In this document: piece after piece, positions 56,201-64,000 of the stretch
Position numbering within the stretch: position 1 is the first letter of the stretch
Layout of the letters: the number at the start of each line of letters is the position of its first letter
NCBI GenBank assembly: GCA_964619955.1
Contig: CAZUJF010000024.1
Coordinates: 11,092-75,091 of the forward strand
Direction: 5' to 3'
DNA length: 64,000 nt
Source of the DNA: JACQFK01 sp964619955
GTDB lineage: Bacteria; Planctomycetota; MHYJ01; JACPRB01
Position numbers and translations under genes: made by a program
The notes under the pieces: model-generated
Databases searched by the model: none
What the model was told of the DNA's origin: nothing
The model's input: the letters and a program-made list of their open reading frames with translations, nothing else

Positions 56201-56718
56201 AAGGGGAGGATGCCGGCGGCGCCGGAGCCAAGGTGGCGGCGCTGGCCAAGGATGCGCCGGCCCAGGCGTCGGGCCTGCAGTTCGGCGACGTGATCACGGA
56301 CTTCGGGGCGGCGGCGGTGAAGTCGCCCTCGGATCTGGATGCGGCCCTGTCCGCCCACCAGGAGGGGGACGAGGTGTCCCTGAAGATCCTGCGGGCCGGC
56401 GCCCCTCAGACGGTGAAGGTCAAGCTGGGGGCGGCACCCGAGGGCGATCCGACGTGGCTGCGTCCCGAGACGGGCGGCCAGGTCGGTCTGGTCCAGTCCT
56501 ACAACAAGACCCTGGGCTTGGTGTTCGTGAAGCTCGATGAGGGCGCCCAGGTGGCTTCGGGGCAGGCGCTCGAAGTCTTCATCGACGGCCAGGTGGTGGG
56601 GGAGCTCGCGGTCACCCAGGTCACGAAGTCCGCCAGCAAGCTCTACCCCTTCGGATCGGCGAGTTGCAAGCCGGTCCGGGGGCAGGTCGACAAGGGGCAG
56701 GTCAAAAAGAAGATGTGA
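53287..56718 (+). CDS. Membrane Ser/Thr protein kinase with zinc ribbon, PEGA and PDZ domains
   Basis: 1143 aa. Residues 18-41: zinc ribbon (Cys18, Cys21, Cys38, Cys41). Residues 50-310: Hanks-type kinase with GRGGFGVVYKA loop, Lys79 (VALKFL), HRDIKPHN (Asp165), DFG Asp193 and GTPAYMSPEQ. Membrane helix about 341-364, so the kinase is cytoplasmic and the rest periplasmic. Two PEGA domains (about 413-475 and 488-545), a long helical/TPR-like region, a PDZ-like domain (about 965-1055) and a short beta-barrel tail. It probably relays an envelope signal. The PEGA-domain lipoprotein downstream shares its type of domains and may be in the same complex. Confidence 0.9.
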   Translation: MDDKTVPIPSADTLQLMCPTCGARYSLPKYVEGQKYGCKRCSASLMFGKFALLAELGRGGFGVVYKAWQADLQRVVALKFLHAENDESGERFLREARIAANLNHPNITAIYEVGHAEGKLYIAMQFVDGMGANKATFSLRDAVMVMRDTALAVDYAHARDIIHRDIKPHNIMVTQERSGTSPSETSRRTFVMDFGLARSVSKGSTLTVEGQVMGTPAYMSPEQAEGKTCDVRSDVYSLGSTLYALVARRAPFEAQTPVQVLMQVTRGQFTPPSEVNKEVDRNLEAIILKAMALDPAQRYPTAARMAADLTNWLAGGVTDAGPTVHLNIPGKSAPAGTGSKRGLAVALGVLLVLAGAGGLAWTLLPRPKTETAGTGGRTDAKDPSKTGPPVVPPGGAPDPVPNNPVLPAAPAVLLFVKTDPSGAVVRIGNREWNTPVALTDRDLPAGPHELELSREGYKILKEKVVLKPGPSPFLLERKLEREARVVAFVVDSEPRGAKVFVNGGDTGGRTPHSLYRDELTGGFVQVELELDGFFPAKRSVDTAGGRQDIKIPLEAKTGAFTLRGAAARATVYLFSLPASVRNPRSLTGLWTENPDLLEQHLTQLDPADVPMAVSRLKELSGRGDAKLRERAARLAGTVPAAVQASPERQLSADGTGAARIEKAWIARRYRVFATSARTLDFLSDELEPRFRDEVPIRAEMVSLGILSAQAVRPSTGQFRVFQADGAALGQIAPGGAPLKVPSGTVTLKYQAPAGEALLREFVLSIKLDERFDLGGNLHQYSGEAFEKEGRTLEAARCFAKVLEEGTFPSSEQAERGRLPDRIRALYRLWVDAQVRQGRPAGGDPAEKLEQLRERAPAEVSTGAIALYAGEPSVKGGAAVLAALAEAKLKRPYESMEWIERALEVRADPAEALSQLASVHARHPGLTARYESALRAAELLRTKPLVTKPPEPKPVDPKPVEPKPAKAGFLGLKGEDAGGAGAKVAALAKDAPAQASGLQFGDVITDFGAAAVKSPSDLDAALSAHQEGDEVSLKILRAGAPQTVKVKLGAAPEGDPTWLRPETGGQVGLVQSYNKTLGLVFVKLDEGAQVASGQALEVFIDGQVVGELAVTQVTKSASKLYPFGSASCKPVRGQVDKGQVKKKM

Positions 56719-56725
56719 GGCGGCC

Positions 56726-57718
56726 ATGAATTTGAAGACGATGGCGTTGCTGCTCTTGCTCCTGCCCGCCGCGTGCAGGCGCGGCGAGGCCGCGCGCACG
56801 CGCAGCCCCGAGAGCGAAGCCCAGGTCGTGGCGCTGGCGGTCCGCACGGAACCCCCGGGCGCCACGGTCCGCGTGAACCAGCTGGCCCGCACCTGGAAGA
56901 CCCCCTGCGACATCGCCGATTACGCGCTGCAACGCGGGCTCTTCAACGTGGAGCTCTCGCTTCCGGGCTATGAGACCGTGCGTCGCACGGTGAATTACAC
57001 CGGCGAATCCCCGGCGATCCTGGAGGTCTCGCTGAAGCCCGAAGGGCTGGCGAAGGCTCCGGAACCGAAAGCGGAGGAGCGGCCGCCCGCGCCGCCGCCG
57101 GTCCAGGAGAAGGCCCCGGCCCCCGCTCCGGCGAAACCTGAAGCGCGCGAGCCCGCCGCGGAACCCGCGAAGGAGGCGCCCCAGGTGAATCCGCCCGCCG
57201 CGGGGCTGCCTCCCGGCACCCGGGTGCGCGTGGTGTCGAGCCAGCTCCCGGTCAGGGTCACGTCGGGCAAGGCCCTGGTGGCCGACGGAAGCCGTCCCGG
57301 GGAGGTGCTGCTCCCGGACGGCGAGAGAATCCTGGTGGAATTCCTGGATCCCAAGACGGGGGCCGCCCTGGGCGTGGTCGAGGTGCTGCCGCGGGAGGCC
57401 CGGCCGGCGGCCGCGCTGGTCCCCGCGCCGGTCCCGGTGCCCGCTCCCGCGGCGCCCGAGGCGGCTCCGGGCACGGATCTCGTCGGCAAGGTGCAGCTGG
57501 TCCACCGGGTGTACGGCGTCTTCGTGAAGCTGGAACCCGGCCTGCAGGTGGAGCCCGGCGAGGAGATCGTGATCATGCGCGAGGGTCGCGAGGTCGCGAG
57601 GACGAAGATTCTGAAGATGATCCGTCAGGACGAGACCTATCCCGACGGAGCGCTGATGCTGCCGAAGACCTCGTCCGTCAAGAAGGGCGACGAGGTCCTG
57701 CGCGGCGCGAAGCCCTAG
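56726..57718 (+). CDS. PEGA-domain lipoprotein
   Basis: 330 aa. Signal peptide with lipobox LLLLPAAC (Cys17). PEGA domain at about residues 33-105 (LAVRTEPPGATVRVNQLART, SLPGYETVRRTVNYTGES), a proline/alanine linker (about 110-165), a second beta domain and a C-terminal barrel (VGKVQLVHRVYGVFVKLEPG) whose wording parallels the tail of the upstream kinase (VGLVQSYNKTLGLVFVKLDE). Likely an extracytoplasmic partner of that kinase; starts 8 bases after its stop. Confidence 0.8.
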   Translation: MNLKTMALLLLLLPAACRRGEAARTRSPESEAQVVALAVRTEPPGATVRVNQLARTWKTPCDIADYALQRGLFNVELSLPGYETVRRTVNYTGESPAILEVSLKPEGLAKAPEPKAEERPPAPPPVQEKAPAPAPAKPEAREPAAEPAKEAPQVNPPAAGLPPGTRVRVVSSQLPVRVTSGKALVADGSRPGEVLLPDGERILVEFLDPKTGAALGVVEVLPREARPAAALVPAPVPVPAPAAPEAAPGTDLVGKVQLVHRVYGVFVKLEPGLQVEPGEEIVIMREGREVARTKILKMIRQDETYPDGALMLPKTSSVKKGDEVLRGAKP

Positions 57719-57737
57719 AGACTCAAGGAGAACGAAG

Positions 57738-58193
57738 ATGCAAGGCAAGCTGATCCTGGGAATCCTGTCGGCGCTGCTGCTTCTGCCCGCCTGCGCCCGG
57801 CGGCCGGTGGCGACGGACACCAGCCAGGCGGCGGACATCCCCAAGGAGATCGCCGTCCAGAAGCTCAAGGAGCTGCTCGTCGGCGTGGAGTACGTCTACT
57901 GCACGGAACCGAAGGACAGCCTGAAGCCCTCCGAGATCCGCTCGATGGCGGTGTCGCCGGTCAGTCTTGAAATCGCGCGGTCGAAGGGGACCTCGCTGGT
58001 CATGGCCTACCGCGAAATCCGGCTCGTGCAGGCCGCCTCGGTCGCCAACAAGGGCGAGGGCGCCTGCCGGGTCTTCACGACGCGCACGAGGTCCAGGGAC
58101 CAGGACAAGCCGCACTTCGAGTTCCTGTTCAAGTCGGTGGCCGAAGCGCAGCAGATGACGGAGCTGCTGACCGCCCTGCGCAAGCAGGAGTAG
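57738..58193 (+). CDS. Small lipoprotein, unknown function
   Basis: 151 aa. Lipobox LLLLPAC (Cys19), then an alpha/beta domain with PH-like features (LVMAYREIRLVQAASVANKG, FLFKSVAEAQQMTELLTALR). AAGGAG ribosome site. Third gene of the kinase operon, ending one base before the convergent permease gene, so there is no terminator between them. Function unknown. Confidence 0.7.
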   Translation: MQGKLILGILSALLLLPACARRPVATDTSQAADIPKEIAVQKLKELLVGVEYVYCTEPKDSLKPSEIRSMAVSPVSLEIARSKGTSLVMAYREIRLVQAASVANKGEGACRVFTTRTRSRDQDKPHFEFLFKSVAEAQQMTELLTALRKQE

Positions 58194-58194
58194 C

Positions 58195-59406
58195 TCAGTC
58201 GACCTCGCGGAGCCAGCGCCAGATCTCCCGCAGGCCCGGGCGCTTGCCGTAGAGCAGCAGCCCCGCCCGGTAGAGCCGGGCGGAGGCGCGGACGGCGAAG
58301 AAGGTCGTCGCCGCCAGGATCAGGATCGAGGCGGCGATGTCGTACCCCGGCGTGCCCTTCGGATCGACCGCATAGCGGATCATCATCGTGCTCGGGGCGG
58401 TGAAGGGGACGTAGGAGAGGATCCTCGCCAGCGTGCCCTGGGGCGCCTCCAGCAGGGCGAAGACCACGACGACGGGCGAGGCTCCGATGAAAGACCAGAT
58501 CGACGCCATCTGCTGGCTCTCCCTCAGGTTGGTCCCGAGGGCCCCGAAGCCCAGCATCAGCGAGCCGTAGAGGACGTACCCCAGCAGGAAGTAGAGCAGG
58601 CAGAAGAGGAACAGCTGGGGCAGCAGGACGAACTGCACGGCGAAGACCAGGATCGAGGTCACGCTCATCAGCATCCAGATCCCCATCTGGAGCAGGCCCG
58701 CCGCCCCCAGGCCCACCAGTTTTCCCAGCATCAGCTCGCGCGGCGAGATCGAGGAGAGCACCATTTCCATCACGCGGTGCTCCTTCTCCTCGGCCATGCC
58801 CTGGAGGAGATAGGCGCTGGACGTGAAGATCGACGTGAAGAGCAGCAGGAAGAACGCATAGGCGGTCACGGATCGCTGCTGCGCGGCCCCGGGATCCTCG
58901 CTGGAAGGCTGACCCTGGGCGTCGAGATGGACCAGTTTCGGGAGGAAGGGGTGCCGGGCGCGTTTGACGCGGGCCGGGTCGCCGCCGCGCAAGACGGCGT
59001 CGAGCAGCCAGTCGCGGACCCCCGGGGGCAGGGGGGGCTGCTCGGCGGTCAGGAGCGTGGGGCGCCGCAGGGTCATGACCCGGACGGCGCCGTCCTCGAG
59101 ATAGCTGCGGGGGACGACGAGATAGGAGCCGATGCGTTTGTCGAGCAGGGCGCTGCGGGCGAGTTCCTCCGAGTCGAACTTCTCGAAGGCGGGGTGCGCG
59201 CCCAGTTCGCCCCAGAGGTCGACGTAGCCGAGCGGTTTTCCCCGGACCTGGGCCTGGGATTCCTCCACGGCCCGTTGCGTGGCCCAGAGCATCCCTCCTC
59301 CGATCCCTCCGAGCATCAGCGGGAGCACGAGCGAGGAGACGATGAACCAGGCCCGTTTGACGGTGACGGAGAACTCGTGACGGGCGACGATCCAGGCCTT
59401 CTTCAC
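58195..59406 (-). CDS. ABC-2 type exporter permease (NatB-like)
   Basis: 403 aa, GTG start overlapping the ATPase stop (GTGA). One N-terminal helix (about 20-42), a large extracytoplasmic domain to about 205, then five or six helices (TAYAFFLLLFTSIFTSSAYL, GEW-free EEKEHRVMEMVLSSISPREL loop, SIWSFIGASPVVVVFALLEA). The E-E-K-E-x-R-V-M-E loop is characteristic of ABC-2/NatB-like permeases. Exported substrate unknown (sodium or a small molecule are the family precedents). Confidence 0.87.
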   Translation of the reverse strand: MKKAWIVARHEFSVTVKRAWFIVSSLVLPLMLGGIGGGMLWATQRAVEESQAQVRGKPLGYVDLWGELGAHPAFEKFDSEELARSALLDKRIGSYLVVPRSYLEDGAVRVMTLRRPTLLTAEQPPLPPGVRDWLLDAVLRGGDPARVKRARHPFLPKLVHLDAQGQPSSEDPGAAQQRSVTAYAFFLLLFTSIFTSSAYLLQGMAEEKEHRVMEMVLSSISPRELMLGKLVGLGAAGLLQMGIWMLMSVTSILVFAVQFVLLPQLFLFCLLYFLLGYVLYGSLMLGFGALGTNLRESQQMASIWSFIGASPVVVVFALLEAPQGTLARILSYVPFTAPSTMMIRYAVDPKGTPGYDIAASILILAATTFFAVRASARLYRAGLLLYGKRPGLREIWRWLREVD

Positions 59407-60290
59407 GGTTTCACCACGCGGACGAAGATCTCGTCGAGGGTGGGCAGGGCGCGTTCGAAACGCGCGATGCGGGCGCCGGCGGCGAGGAGGGAGGAGAGGA
59501 AGACCTCGGGGGACTCCCCGTCCTTCAGCCAGAGCTTGAGCGCGGCGCCGCGCGCTTCGGAGCGGGCGACCGCGGGGTGGGCGGCGGCGTCCCGGTCGCA
59601 TTCGATCAGCACGGCGTTGTCGGCGAAGCGCTCCCGGATCTCCCGGACGGGGCCGGAGAGCACCTCGCGGCCGCGGTTGATGAGGAAGACGCGCCGGCAG
59701 AGGGATTCCACCTGGTCCATGCGGTGCGACGAGAGCATGACGGTGGCGCCGGCGGCGGCGGCCTCCTTGACGATGTCGGTGACCGCCACGCGGTTGACGG
59801 GGTCCAGCCCCTCGAAGGGCTCGTCGAGGATCATGAGCTCGGGGCGGGTCATGAGGACGGCGGCGAGCTGGACCTTCTGCTGCATGCCCTTGGAGAGCTC
59901 GCGCATGCGTTTGTGGCGGGCGTCCAGGAGGCCGACGCGGTCGAGCCATTCCTCCGCGCGCCGTCCGGCGAGGTCGCGGGGAAGCCCCTTCAATTCGGCG
60001 AGGTAGCGGAGCACTTCGAGGACGCGCTGGCGCTGATAGAGGCCGCGCTCCTCGGGGAGGTATCCCACGCGGTCGCGCAGGGCGGGTCCGCGGGGCTGGT
60101 CGAGGACGCGGATCTCGCCCGAGTCGGGGCGGAGGATGTCCATGACCATGCGGATGAGGGTGCTCTTGCCCGCCCCGTTGGGGCCCAGGAGGCCGAAGAT
60201 CTCGCCCCGCTCCACGGACAGCGAGAGGCCCTCGACGGCGACCTTGGCGGCGTAGGCCTTCGTGACCCCGCGGACGTCGAGGGCCGGCAT
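59403..60290 (-). CDS. ABC exporter ATPase (NatA-like)
   Basis: 295 aa. Walker A GLLGPNGAGKSTLIRMV at about residues 33-49, signature LSKGMQQKVQLAAVLM near 133-148 (K for the usual G), Walker B ELMILDEPFEGLDPVNR, and H-loop SSHRMDQVE. The C-terminal domain (about 220-295) is the usual DUF4162-like tail of this subfamily. Works with the permease encoded by the overlapping next gene. It lies 15 bases downstream of clpP. Confidence 0.9.
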   Translation of the reverse strand: MPALDVRGVTKAYAAKVAVEGLSLSVERGEIFGLLGPNGAGKSTLIRMVMDILRPDSGEIRVLDQPRGPALRDRVGYLPEERGLYQRQRVLEVLRYLAELKGLPRDLAGRRAEEWLDRVGLLDARHKRMRELSKGMQQKVQLAAVLMTRPELMILDEPFEGLDPVNRVAVTDIVKEAAAAGATVMLSSHRMDQVESLCRRVFLINRGREVLSGPVREIRERFADNAVLIECDRDAAAHPAVARSEARGAALKLWLKDGESPEVFLSSLLAAGARIARFERALPTLDEIFVRVVKP

Positions 60291-60305
60291 GGACGGAGGA
60301 GCTGC

Positions 60306-60908
60306 TTAGCCCAGGTCCCCGATGGACTTGATGACCTTGCCCGCCAAGCCGTAGGTCTTCGCTTCCTCGGGGGAGAGCCAGAAATCGCGATCGGCGTCCT
60401 TGGTGACCTGCTCCATCGTCTTGCCGCATTCCTTGCCGACGATCTCGTTGTAGCGGACGCGGAGCTTGACGATTTCCTCGGCCGTGATCTGGATGTCGCT
60501 CGCGGAGCCCTGGCCCATGGTGGAGGGCTGGTGGAGCAGGAAGCGGGAGTTCGGGAGCGAGAAGCGGCGTTCCTTCGGGGCGGCGAGGTAGACCATGACG
60601 GCGGCGCTGGCGCAGAGCCCGTTGACGACGGTGCGGACGGGCGGTTTGAAGAAGCGCAGCGAGTCGTAGATGGCGAAGCCGCTGTCGGCCGATCCGCCGG
60701 GGGAGTTGATGTACACGGTGATGGGGGCCTTTTCGTCCTCCTGCTGCAGCAGGATGAGCTGGGTCTGCACCCGGCGGGCGAGCTTGTCGCTGATGGCCTC
60801 GAAGACGAGGATGGAGCGGGACTTGAGCAGCCGCTTCATCATGCCGCCGTCGGCGCCGTCCTTGTCTTCCTTGTCGTCGTCCGCGAGTCGGGGATCGTTG
60901 AATTCCAT
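60306..60908 (-). CDS. clpP: ATP-dependent Clp protease proteolytic subunit family
   Basis: 200 aa. Catalytic Ser101 in NGLCASAAVMVYLAAP and His126 in SRFLLHQPS, with an Asp expected near 173 (TKDADRDFWLSPEEA). YINSPGGSADSGFAIYDSL matches the ClpP handle region. The N-terminus is a variable acidic segment; MMKRLLKSRSI could mark the processing site. It is the proteolytic core used with ClpX or ClpA, which are not encoded nearby. Several ClpP paralogues are common in planctomycetes, so this need not be the only one. Confidence 0.87.
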   Translation of the reverse strand: MEFNDPRLADDDKEDKDGADGGMMKRLLKSRSILVFEAISDKLARRVQTQLILLQQEDEKAPITVYINSPGGSADSGFAIYDSLRFFKPPVRTVVNGLCASAAVMVYLAAPKERRFSLPNSRFLLHQPSTMGQGSASDIQITAEEIVKLRVRYNEIVGKECGKTMEQVTKDADRDFWLSPEEAKTYGLAGKVIKSIGDLG

Positions 60909-60946
60909 GGCAGTCTCCTCGTCTGGCCGGGCTGCGGGGGGAAAGA

Positions 60947-61023
60947 TGGTGGGCGTGGACAGACTCGAACTGTCGACCTTTCGCTTATCAAGCGAATGCT
61001 CTAACCAACTGAGCTACACGCCC
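60947..61023 (-). tRNA. tRNA-Ile (anticodon GAT)
   Basis: 77 bases with encoded CCA. Acceptor GGGCGTG / CACGCCC, D arm GCTCAGTTGGTTAGAGC, anticodon stem TTCGC..GCGAA around loop TTGATAA, T arm ACAGTTCGAGTCTGT. Confidence 0.95.
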
Positions 61024-61084
61024 CCGATTTCAAAAAGAACTCCGGGACCTCGGTCCCGTTGCCGCCTCGAACTGCGCCCCGAAG

Positions 61085-61160
61085 TGGTGGACCCGACCGG
61101 GATCGAACCGGCAACCTCCTGCTTGCAAAGCAGGCGTTCTCCCAATTGAACTACGGGCCC
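61085..61160 (-). tRNA. tRNA-Ala (anticodon TGC)
   Basis: 76 bases with encoded CCA. Acceptor GGGCCCG / CGGGTCC (one G-U), D arm GTTCAATTGGGAGAAC, anticodon stem CCTGC/GCAGG around loop TTTGCAA, T arm GCCGGTTCGATCCCGGT. It is 61 bases upstream of tRNA-Ile in the same direction. Confidence 0.95.
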
Positions 61161-61322
61161 CCGGCCGGCGACTTCAGGGGGGCGGTTCACCGGGAGGCAG
61201 GTGCCCCGGACCCGGGCCCGCCGAACCTCGAAACGCGGGTCAGTTATAATGACGCGGACGCCGAGGGTCAACGCTTTCTTCAACGCGCGGGGGAGGGGGC
61301 GGATTCCCGATGCGCGTCGCGC

Positions 61323-61712
61323 TCAGCGCGGGCGCAGCGGATCGACGTCCGGCAGGGCGCGGCCGTTGGTGCCGGCGACGCGCTGGAAGCGGTAGCGGCG
61401 CTGGGTGGCGCTGACGAGGTCCATCTTGACGAGCGTCCATTCCTCGGGCTTGAGGATGTAGAGGGCGAGCGGGCGCGAGGAGGAGGGGACGGCCAGGTCC
61501 ACCTCCAAGTCGACGTACTCGAGTTTCTTCGTGGTGTCGACGGGCGGATTCAGGACGGTGCGGATCTGCTCGTCGACGACGCGGTCCGCCTGGATCGCGC
61601 CCGCCAGCTGGGTGGACTGGGGGTCGGCGGCGGACACGGGGGCGTCCTGGTCCTGGCTGCCGGAGCAGGCGGCGAGCCCGGCCAGGAGGAGCGCGGCCGT
61701 CAGGGTTCTCAT
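61323..61712 (-). CDS. Small lipoprotein, unknown function
   Basis: 129 aa from ATG 61712. Lipobox LLLAGLAAC (Cys15), a Ser/Gln/Asp-rich tether, then an alpha/beta segment (GAIQADRVVDEQIRTVLNPP, SRPLALYILKPEEWTLVKMD). Start chosen because it gives a complete lipoprotein signal; an ATG four codons upstream (61724) is possible. TATAAT (61728-61723) is 10 bases before the start. No family recognised. Confidence 0.7.
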   Translation of the reverse strand: MRTLTAALLLAGLAACSGSQDQDAPVSAADPQSTQLAGAIQADRVVDEQIRTVLNPPVDTTKKLEYVDLEVDLAVPSSSRPLALYILKPEEWTLVKMDLVSATQRRYRFQRVAGTNGRALPDVDPLRPR

Positions 61713-61722
61713 GCGGGGGGAC

Positions 61723-61728
61723 ATTATA
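61723..61728 (-). promoter_or_regulatory. -10 TATAAT before the small lipoprotein gene
   Basis: TATAAT on the minus strand, 10 bases ahead of the ATG at 61712; the predicted leader is about 4 bases. Confidence 0.45.
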
Positions 61729-61833
61729 CCAATGGAGACGGAGGGGAGGTCTGATTTTATGGCGGGAAGATTTTGGCATCCTGCATAATGAGCGGGTCGT
61801 AGAACCTGCACCTGTTGAAAGCGGAGGCCTCTG

Positions 61834-63084
61834 ATGCGCGCGATCCCGTTCCTGTTCCTGCTGCTGCTCCCGCAGTCCGATCCCGCCGCGGACGCGCTCA
61901 AGACGATCGACGAGGCGGTGCTGCGCAAGCACGAGGACTTCCTGGCGAGCGACGAGCTCGAGGGGCGCGCCGCGGGCTTTCCCGGCAACGAGAAGGCGGT
62001 GGCCTATCTCGTGAACGAGGCGAAGTCCTACGGCCTGGAGCCCGCCGGCAGCGACGGCTACCTGCAGGAGTTCGAGTTTCCGGCGCGCGGGGCCACGCGC
62101 AAGGCGATGAACGTGGTGGCGGTGCTTCCGGGGACGGATCCGAAGCTCAAGGACGAGTTCGTGGCGATCGGCGGGCATCTCGACCACGTGGGGCGGAAGG
62201 GGCAGGAGGTCGGCGGGCAGGCGGACGGCCCCAAGGGGGGCGACGAGATCTGGAACGGGGCGGACGACAACGGCAGCGGCACCTCGGCGGTGCTCGCGGT
62301 GGCGCGGGCGTTCGCGCAGGGGAAGGCGCGTCCGAAGCGCTCGATCCTCTTCTGCTGGTGGAACGCGGAGGAGGCGGGGCTCTGGGGCTCGCGCCGCTGG
62401 GCGGAGAAGCCGACGCGGCCGCTCGCGAAGGTGGTCTACTACCTGAACCTGGACATGGTGGGCCGGAATCCCGAGCGTCCGATGGACGTGGAAGGCGTGA
62501 AGAACGCCGAGGGGGACATGCTCGAGAGGATCCTGACGGCGGCCTGCGAGGCGGAGCAGTTGAAGGTCACGAAGTACGACCACACCAACGAGGCGATGTT
62601 CCGCTCGGACGGGGTGTCGCTGCTGCAGGAGGGGATTCCCGCGACGATGTTCTTCACGTACTGGCACGCGGACTACCACCGCGTGGGCGACCATCCGGAG
62701 AAGATCGCCTACGAGAATCTCGGGAAGATCGCGCGGGTGGCGTTCCGCACGGTCCGCGAGGTGGGCAACCTGGATCAGGGCCTGCGCATCAACCCCGACA
62801 CGCCGCTGCGCGGGCGCAAGCTGGGCATCCGCGGGGACGACGTGGCGGCGGGGGACGGCGCCGGCGGCGTCAAGGTGTCGACGGTTTTGGAGGCTTCGGC
62901 GCTGGGGCGGGCGGGGCTGCAGACGAACGACGTGATCCTTTCCGCGGGCGGGCGTCCTTTGGCGGCGGATCGCGCGATGGCGGACTTCTGGAAGCGGATG
63001 CAGTTCGGGGCCGCGGAGCAGGAGATCGAAGTGCAGCGCGGGGGGGAGAAGAAGCTGCTGAAGGTGTCGTGGGCGGCGAAGTAG
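61834..63084 (+). CDS. Secreted M28-family aminopeptidase with PDZ domain
   Basis: 416 aa. Signal peptide MRAIPFLFLLLLPQSDPAAD. Zinc-binding residues: His in IGGHLDHVG (about 113), Asp in ADDNGSGTSAV (about 146), Glu pair in WWNAEEAGLWGS (about 178), Asp in YLNLDMVGRN (about 209), His in YWHADYHRVGDHPE (about 272), a complete M28 set. The last 90 residues form a PDZ domain (GVKVSTVLEASALGRAGLQT, NDVILSAGGRPLAADRAM). It trims peptides in the periplasm or outside. CATAAT near 61784 may be its -10. Confidence 0.9.
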   Translation: MRAIPFLFLLLLPQSDPAADALKTIDEAVLRKHEDFLASDELEGRAAGFPGNEKAVAYLVNEAKSYGLEPAGSDGYLQEFEFPARGATRKAMNVVAVLPGTDPKLKDEFVAIGGHLDHVGRKGQEVGGQADGPKGGDEIWNGADDNGSGTSAVLAVARAFAQGKARPKRSILFCWWNAEEAGLWGSRRWAEKPTRPLAKVVYYLNLDMVGRNPERPMDVEGVKNAEGDMLERILTAACEAEQLKVTKYDHTNEAMFRSDGVSLLQEGIPATMFFTYWHADYHRVGDHPEKIAYENLGKIARVAFRTVREVGNLDQGLRINPDTPLRGRKLGIRGDDVAAGDGAGGVKVSTVLEASALGRAGLQTNDVILSAGGRPLAADRAMADFWKRMQFGAAEQEIEVQRGGEKKLLKVSWAAK

Positions 63085-63120
63085 GGCCCGACTTTTTTTA
63101 TGATTTCAAGCGTGAAGGGC

Positions 63121-63148
63121 TTGACTTCGAGGGCGGCATTCGTATAAT
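63121..63148 (+). promoter_or_regulatory. rRNA operon promoter
   Basis: -35 TTGACT (63121-63126), 16-base spacer, -10 TATAAT (63143-63148): the closest match to a sigma-70 consensus in the window, about 320 bases ahead of 16S rRNA. Confidence 0.8.
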
Positions 63149-63465
63149 CCCTCCCTCAAGCGAACTCGGGTGCCGTTAAGGCAAAGCCCCCGCCGAAGTG
63201 AAGTCAGAACGCTGAGCCAAGGCCGGGGTGCTGTTGTCCCTGAGGACGCGGATCTTTGAAAATCGGGTCAGAGCCAACTGACCCATCCATATCCTAAGTC
63301 ATTGAAAGATGGCAAGAGGTGACCGTTGCGCAAGCAGCGGGAGGGGATGGGGCCCTGAAGAGAGTGTTTCCGCAAGGAAGCGCAATCTGGGTTTTAACTA
63401 AGGCTCCGAATAACACATGGGGCTTCTTATCATTTATGCTAAGATCTCTCTCTTCATCAGAAATC
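63149..63465 (+). other. rRNA leader
   Basis: Untranslated leader without a credible gene. It contains a boxA-like GATCTTTGAAAAT (63251-63263), probably for antitermination, and at its end the arms CTTCATCAGA (63452-63461) and TCTGA-T-TGAAG (63464-63474), which fold over the mature 5' end of 16S rRNA. Confidence 0.7.

Positions 63466-64000
<535 letters not shown>

Overview
The window is a GC-rich bacterial chromosome segment that most resembles a deep-branching Planctomycetota genome. Evidence: a planctomycete-type SGNH hydrolase / PVC-type dehydrogenase multidomain protein at the left edge, a DUF1501 protein paired with a two-CxxCH planctomycete cytochrome, PEGA/PDZ-bearing Ser/Thr kinase proteins, FG-GAP repeat secreted proteins, and a 16S rRNA 5' part (right edge, plus strand) beginning with a planctomycete-like GAACGTTGGCGGCGTG stretch. 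The phylum is an inference; the class cannot be named from what is visible.

Layout. 1-13.7 kb: large secreted proteins, a methyltransferase and a short region that looks inserted and is flanked by a 93-bp imperfect direct repeat. 13.9-17.4 kb: a YchJ-like SEC-C protein, then an operon of MeaB G-protein, acyl-CoA mutase catalytic subunit and B12 subunit. 17.5-18.7 kb: a YHS/thioredoxin-like exported protein whose reading frame contains an in-frame UGA at a place where relatives have Cys (a likely selenoprotein), then a lipoprotein. 18.7-23.0 kb (minus): an ABC-importer operon made of a small membrane protein, a substrate-binding protein that also has an in-frame UGA (second likely selenoprotein), a permease, and an ATPase fused to a flavin-dependent-halogenase-like enzyme. 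23.1-28.1 kb (plus): leucine-degradation operon (methylcrotonyl-CoA carboxylase beta, methylglutaconyl-CoA hydratase, biotin carboxylase, separate biotin carrier, HMG-CoA lyase). 28.1-35.2 kb: small unknown exported/membrane proteins, tRNA-Ala(GGC), a HEAT-repeat protein, and an ECF sigma / anti-sigma / thioredoxin-like operon. 35.2-41.1 kb (minus): carB, a sugar-nucleotide epimerase and a secreted terpene-cyclase-fold protein. 41.2-53.2 kb: an eleven-gene, tightly coupled type II FAS/PKS-like cluster (diiron protein, phosphopantetheinyl transferase, acyl-AMP ligase, FabZ-like dehydratase, lipoprotein, MMPL exporter, LolA, ACP, acyltransferase, ketosynthase, degenerate ketosynthase) with a divergent flavin halogenase-like gene. 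This gene content resembles aryl-polyene/xanthomonadin-type pigment clusters but lacks a recognisable ketoreductase. 53.3-58.2 kb: a Ser/Thr kinase with zinc ribbon, PEGA and PDZ domains and two companion lipoproteins. 58.2-61.2 kb (minus): ABC-2 exporter, ClpP-family protease, tRNA-Ile(GAT) and tRNA-Ala(TGC). 61.3-64 kb: lipoprotein, M28 peptidase, rRNA promoter and leader, start of 16S rRNA.

The most unusual content is the pair of independent UGA-containing frames (codon 54 of the YHS protein; codon 49 of the ABC substrate-binding protein) that lie only 3.9-5 kb apart. UGA is clearly a normal stop elsewhere in the window (many NTGA start/stop overlaps), so selenocysteine is the best explanation; no sel genes are in the window. 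Short or leaderless transcripts are also suggested, because TATAAT-like hexamers repeatedly sit 6-13 bases before start codons.
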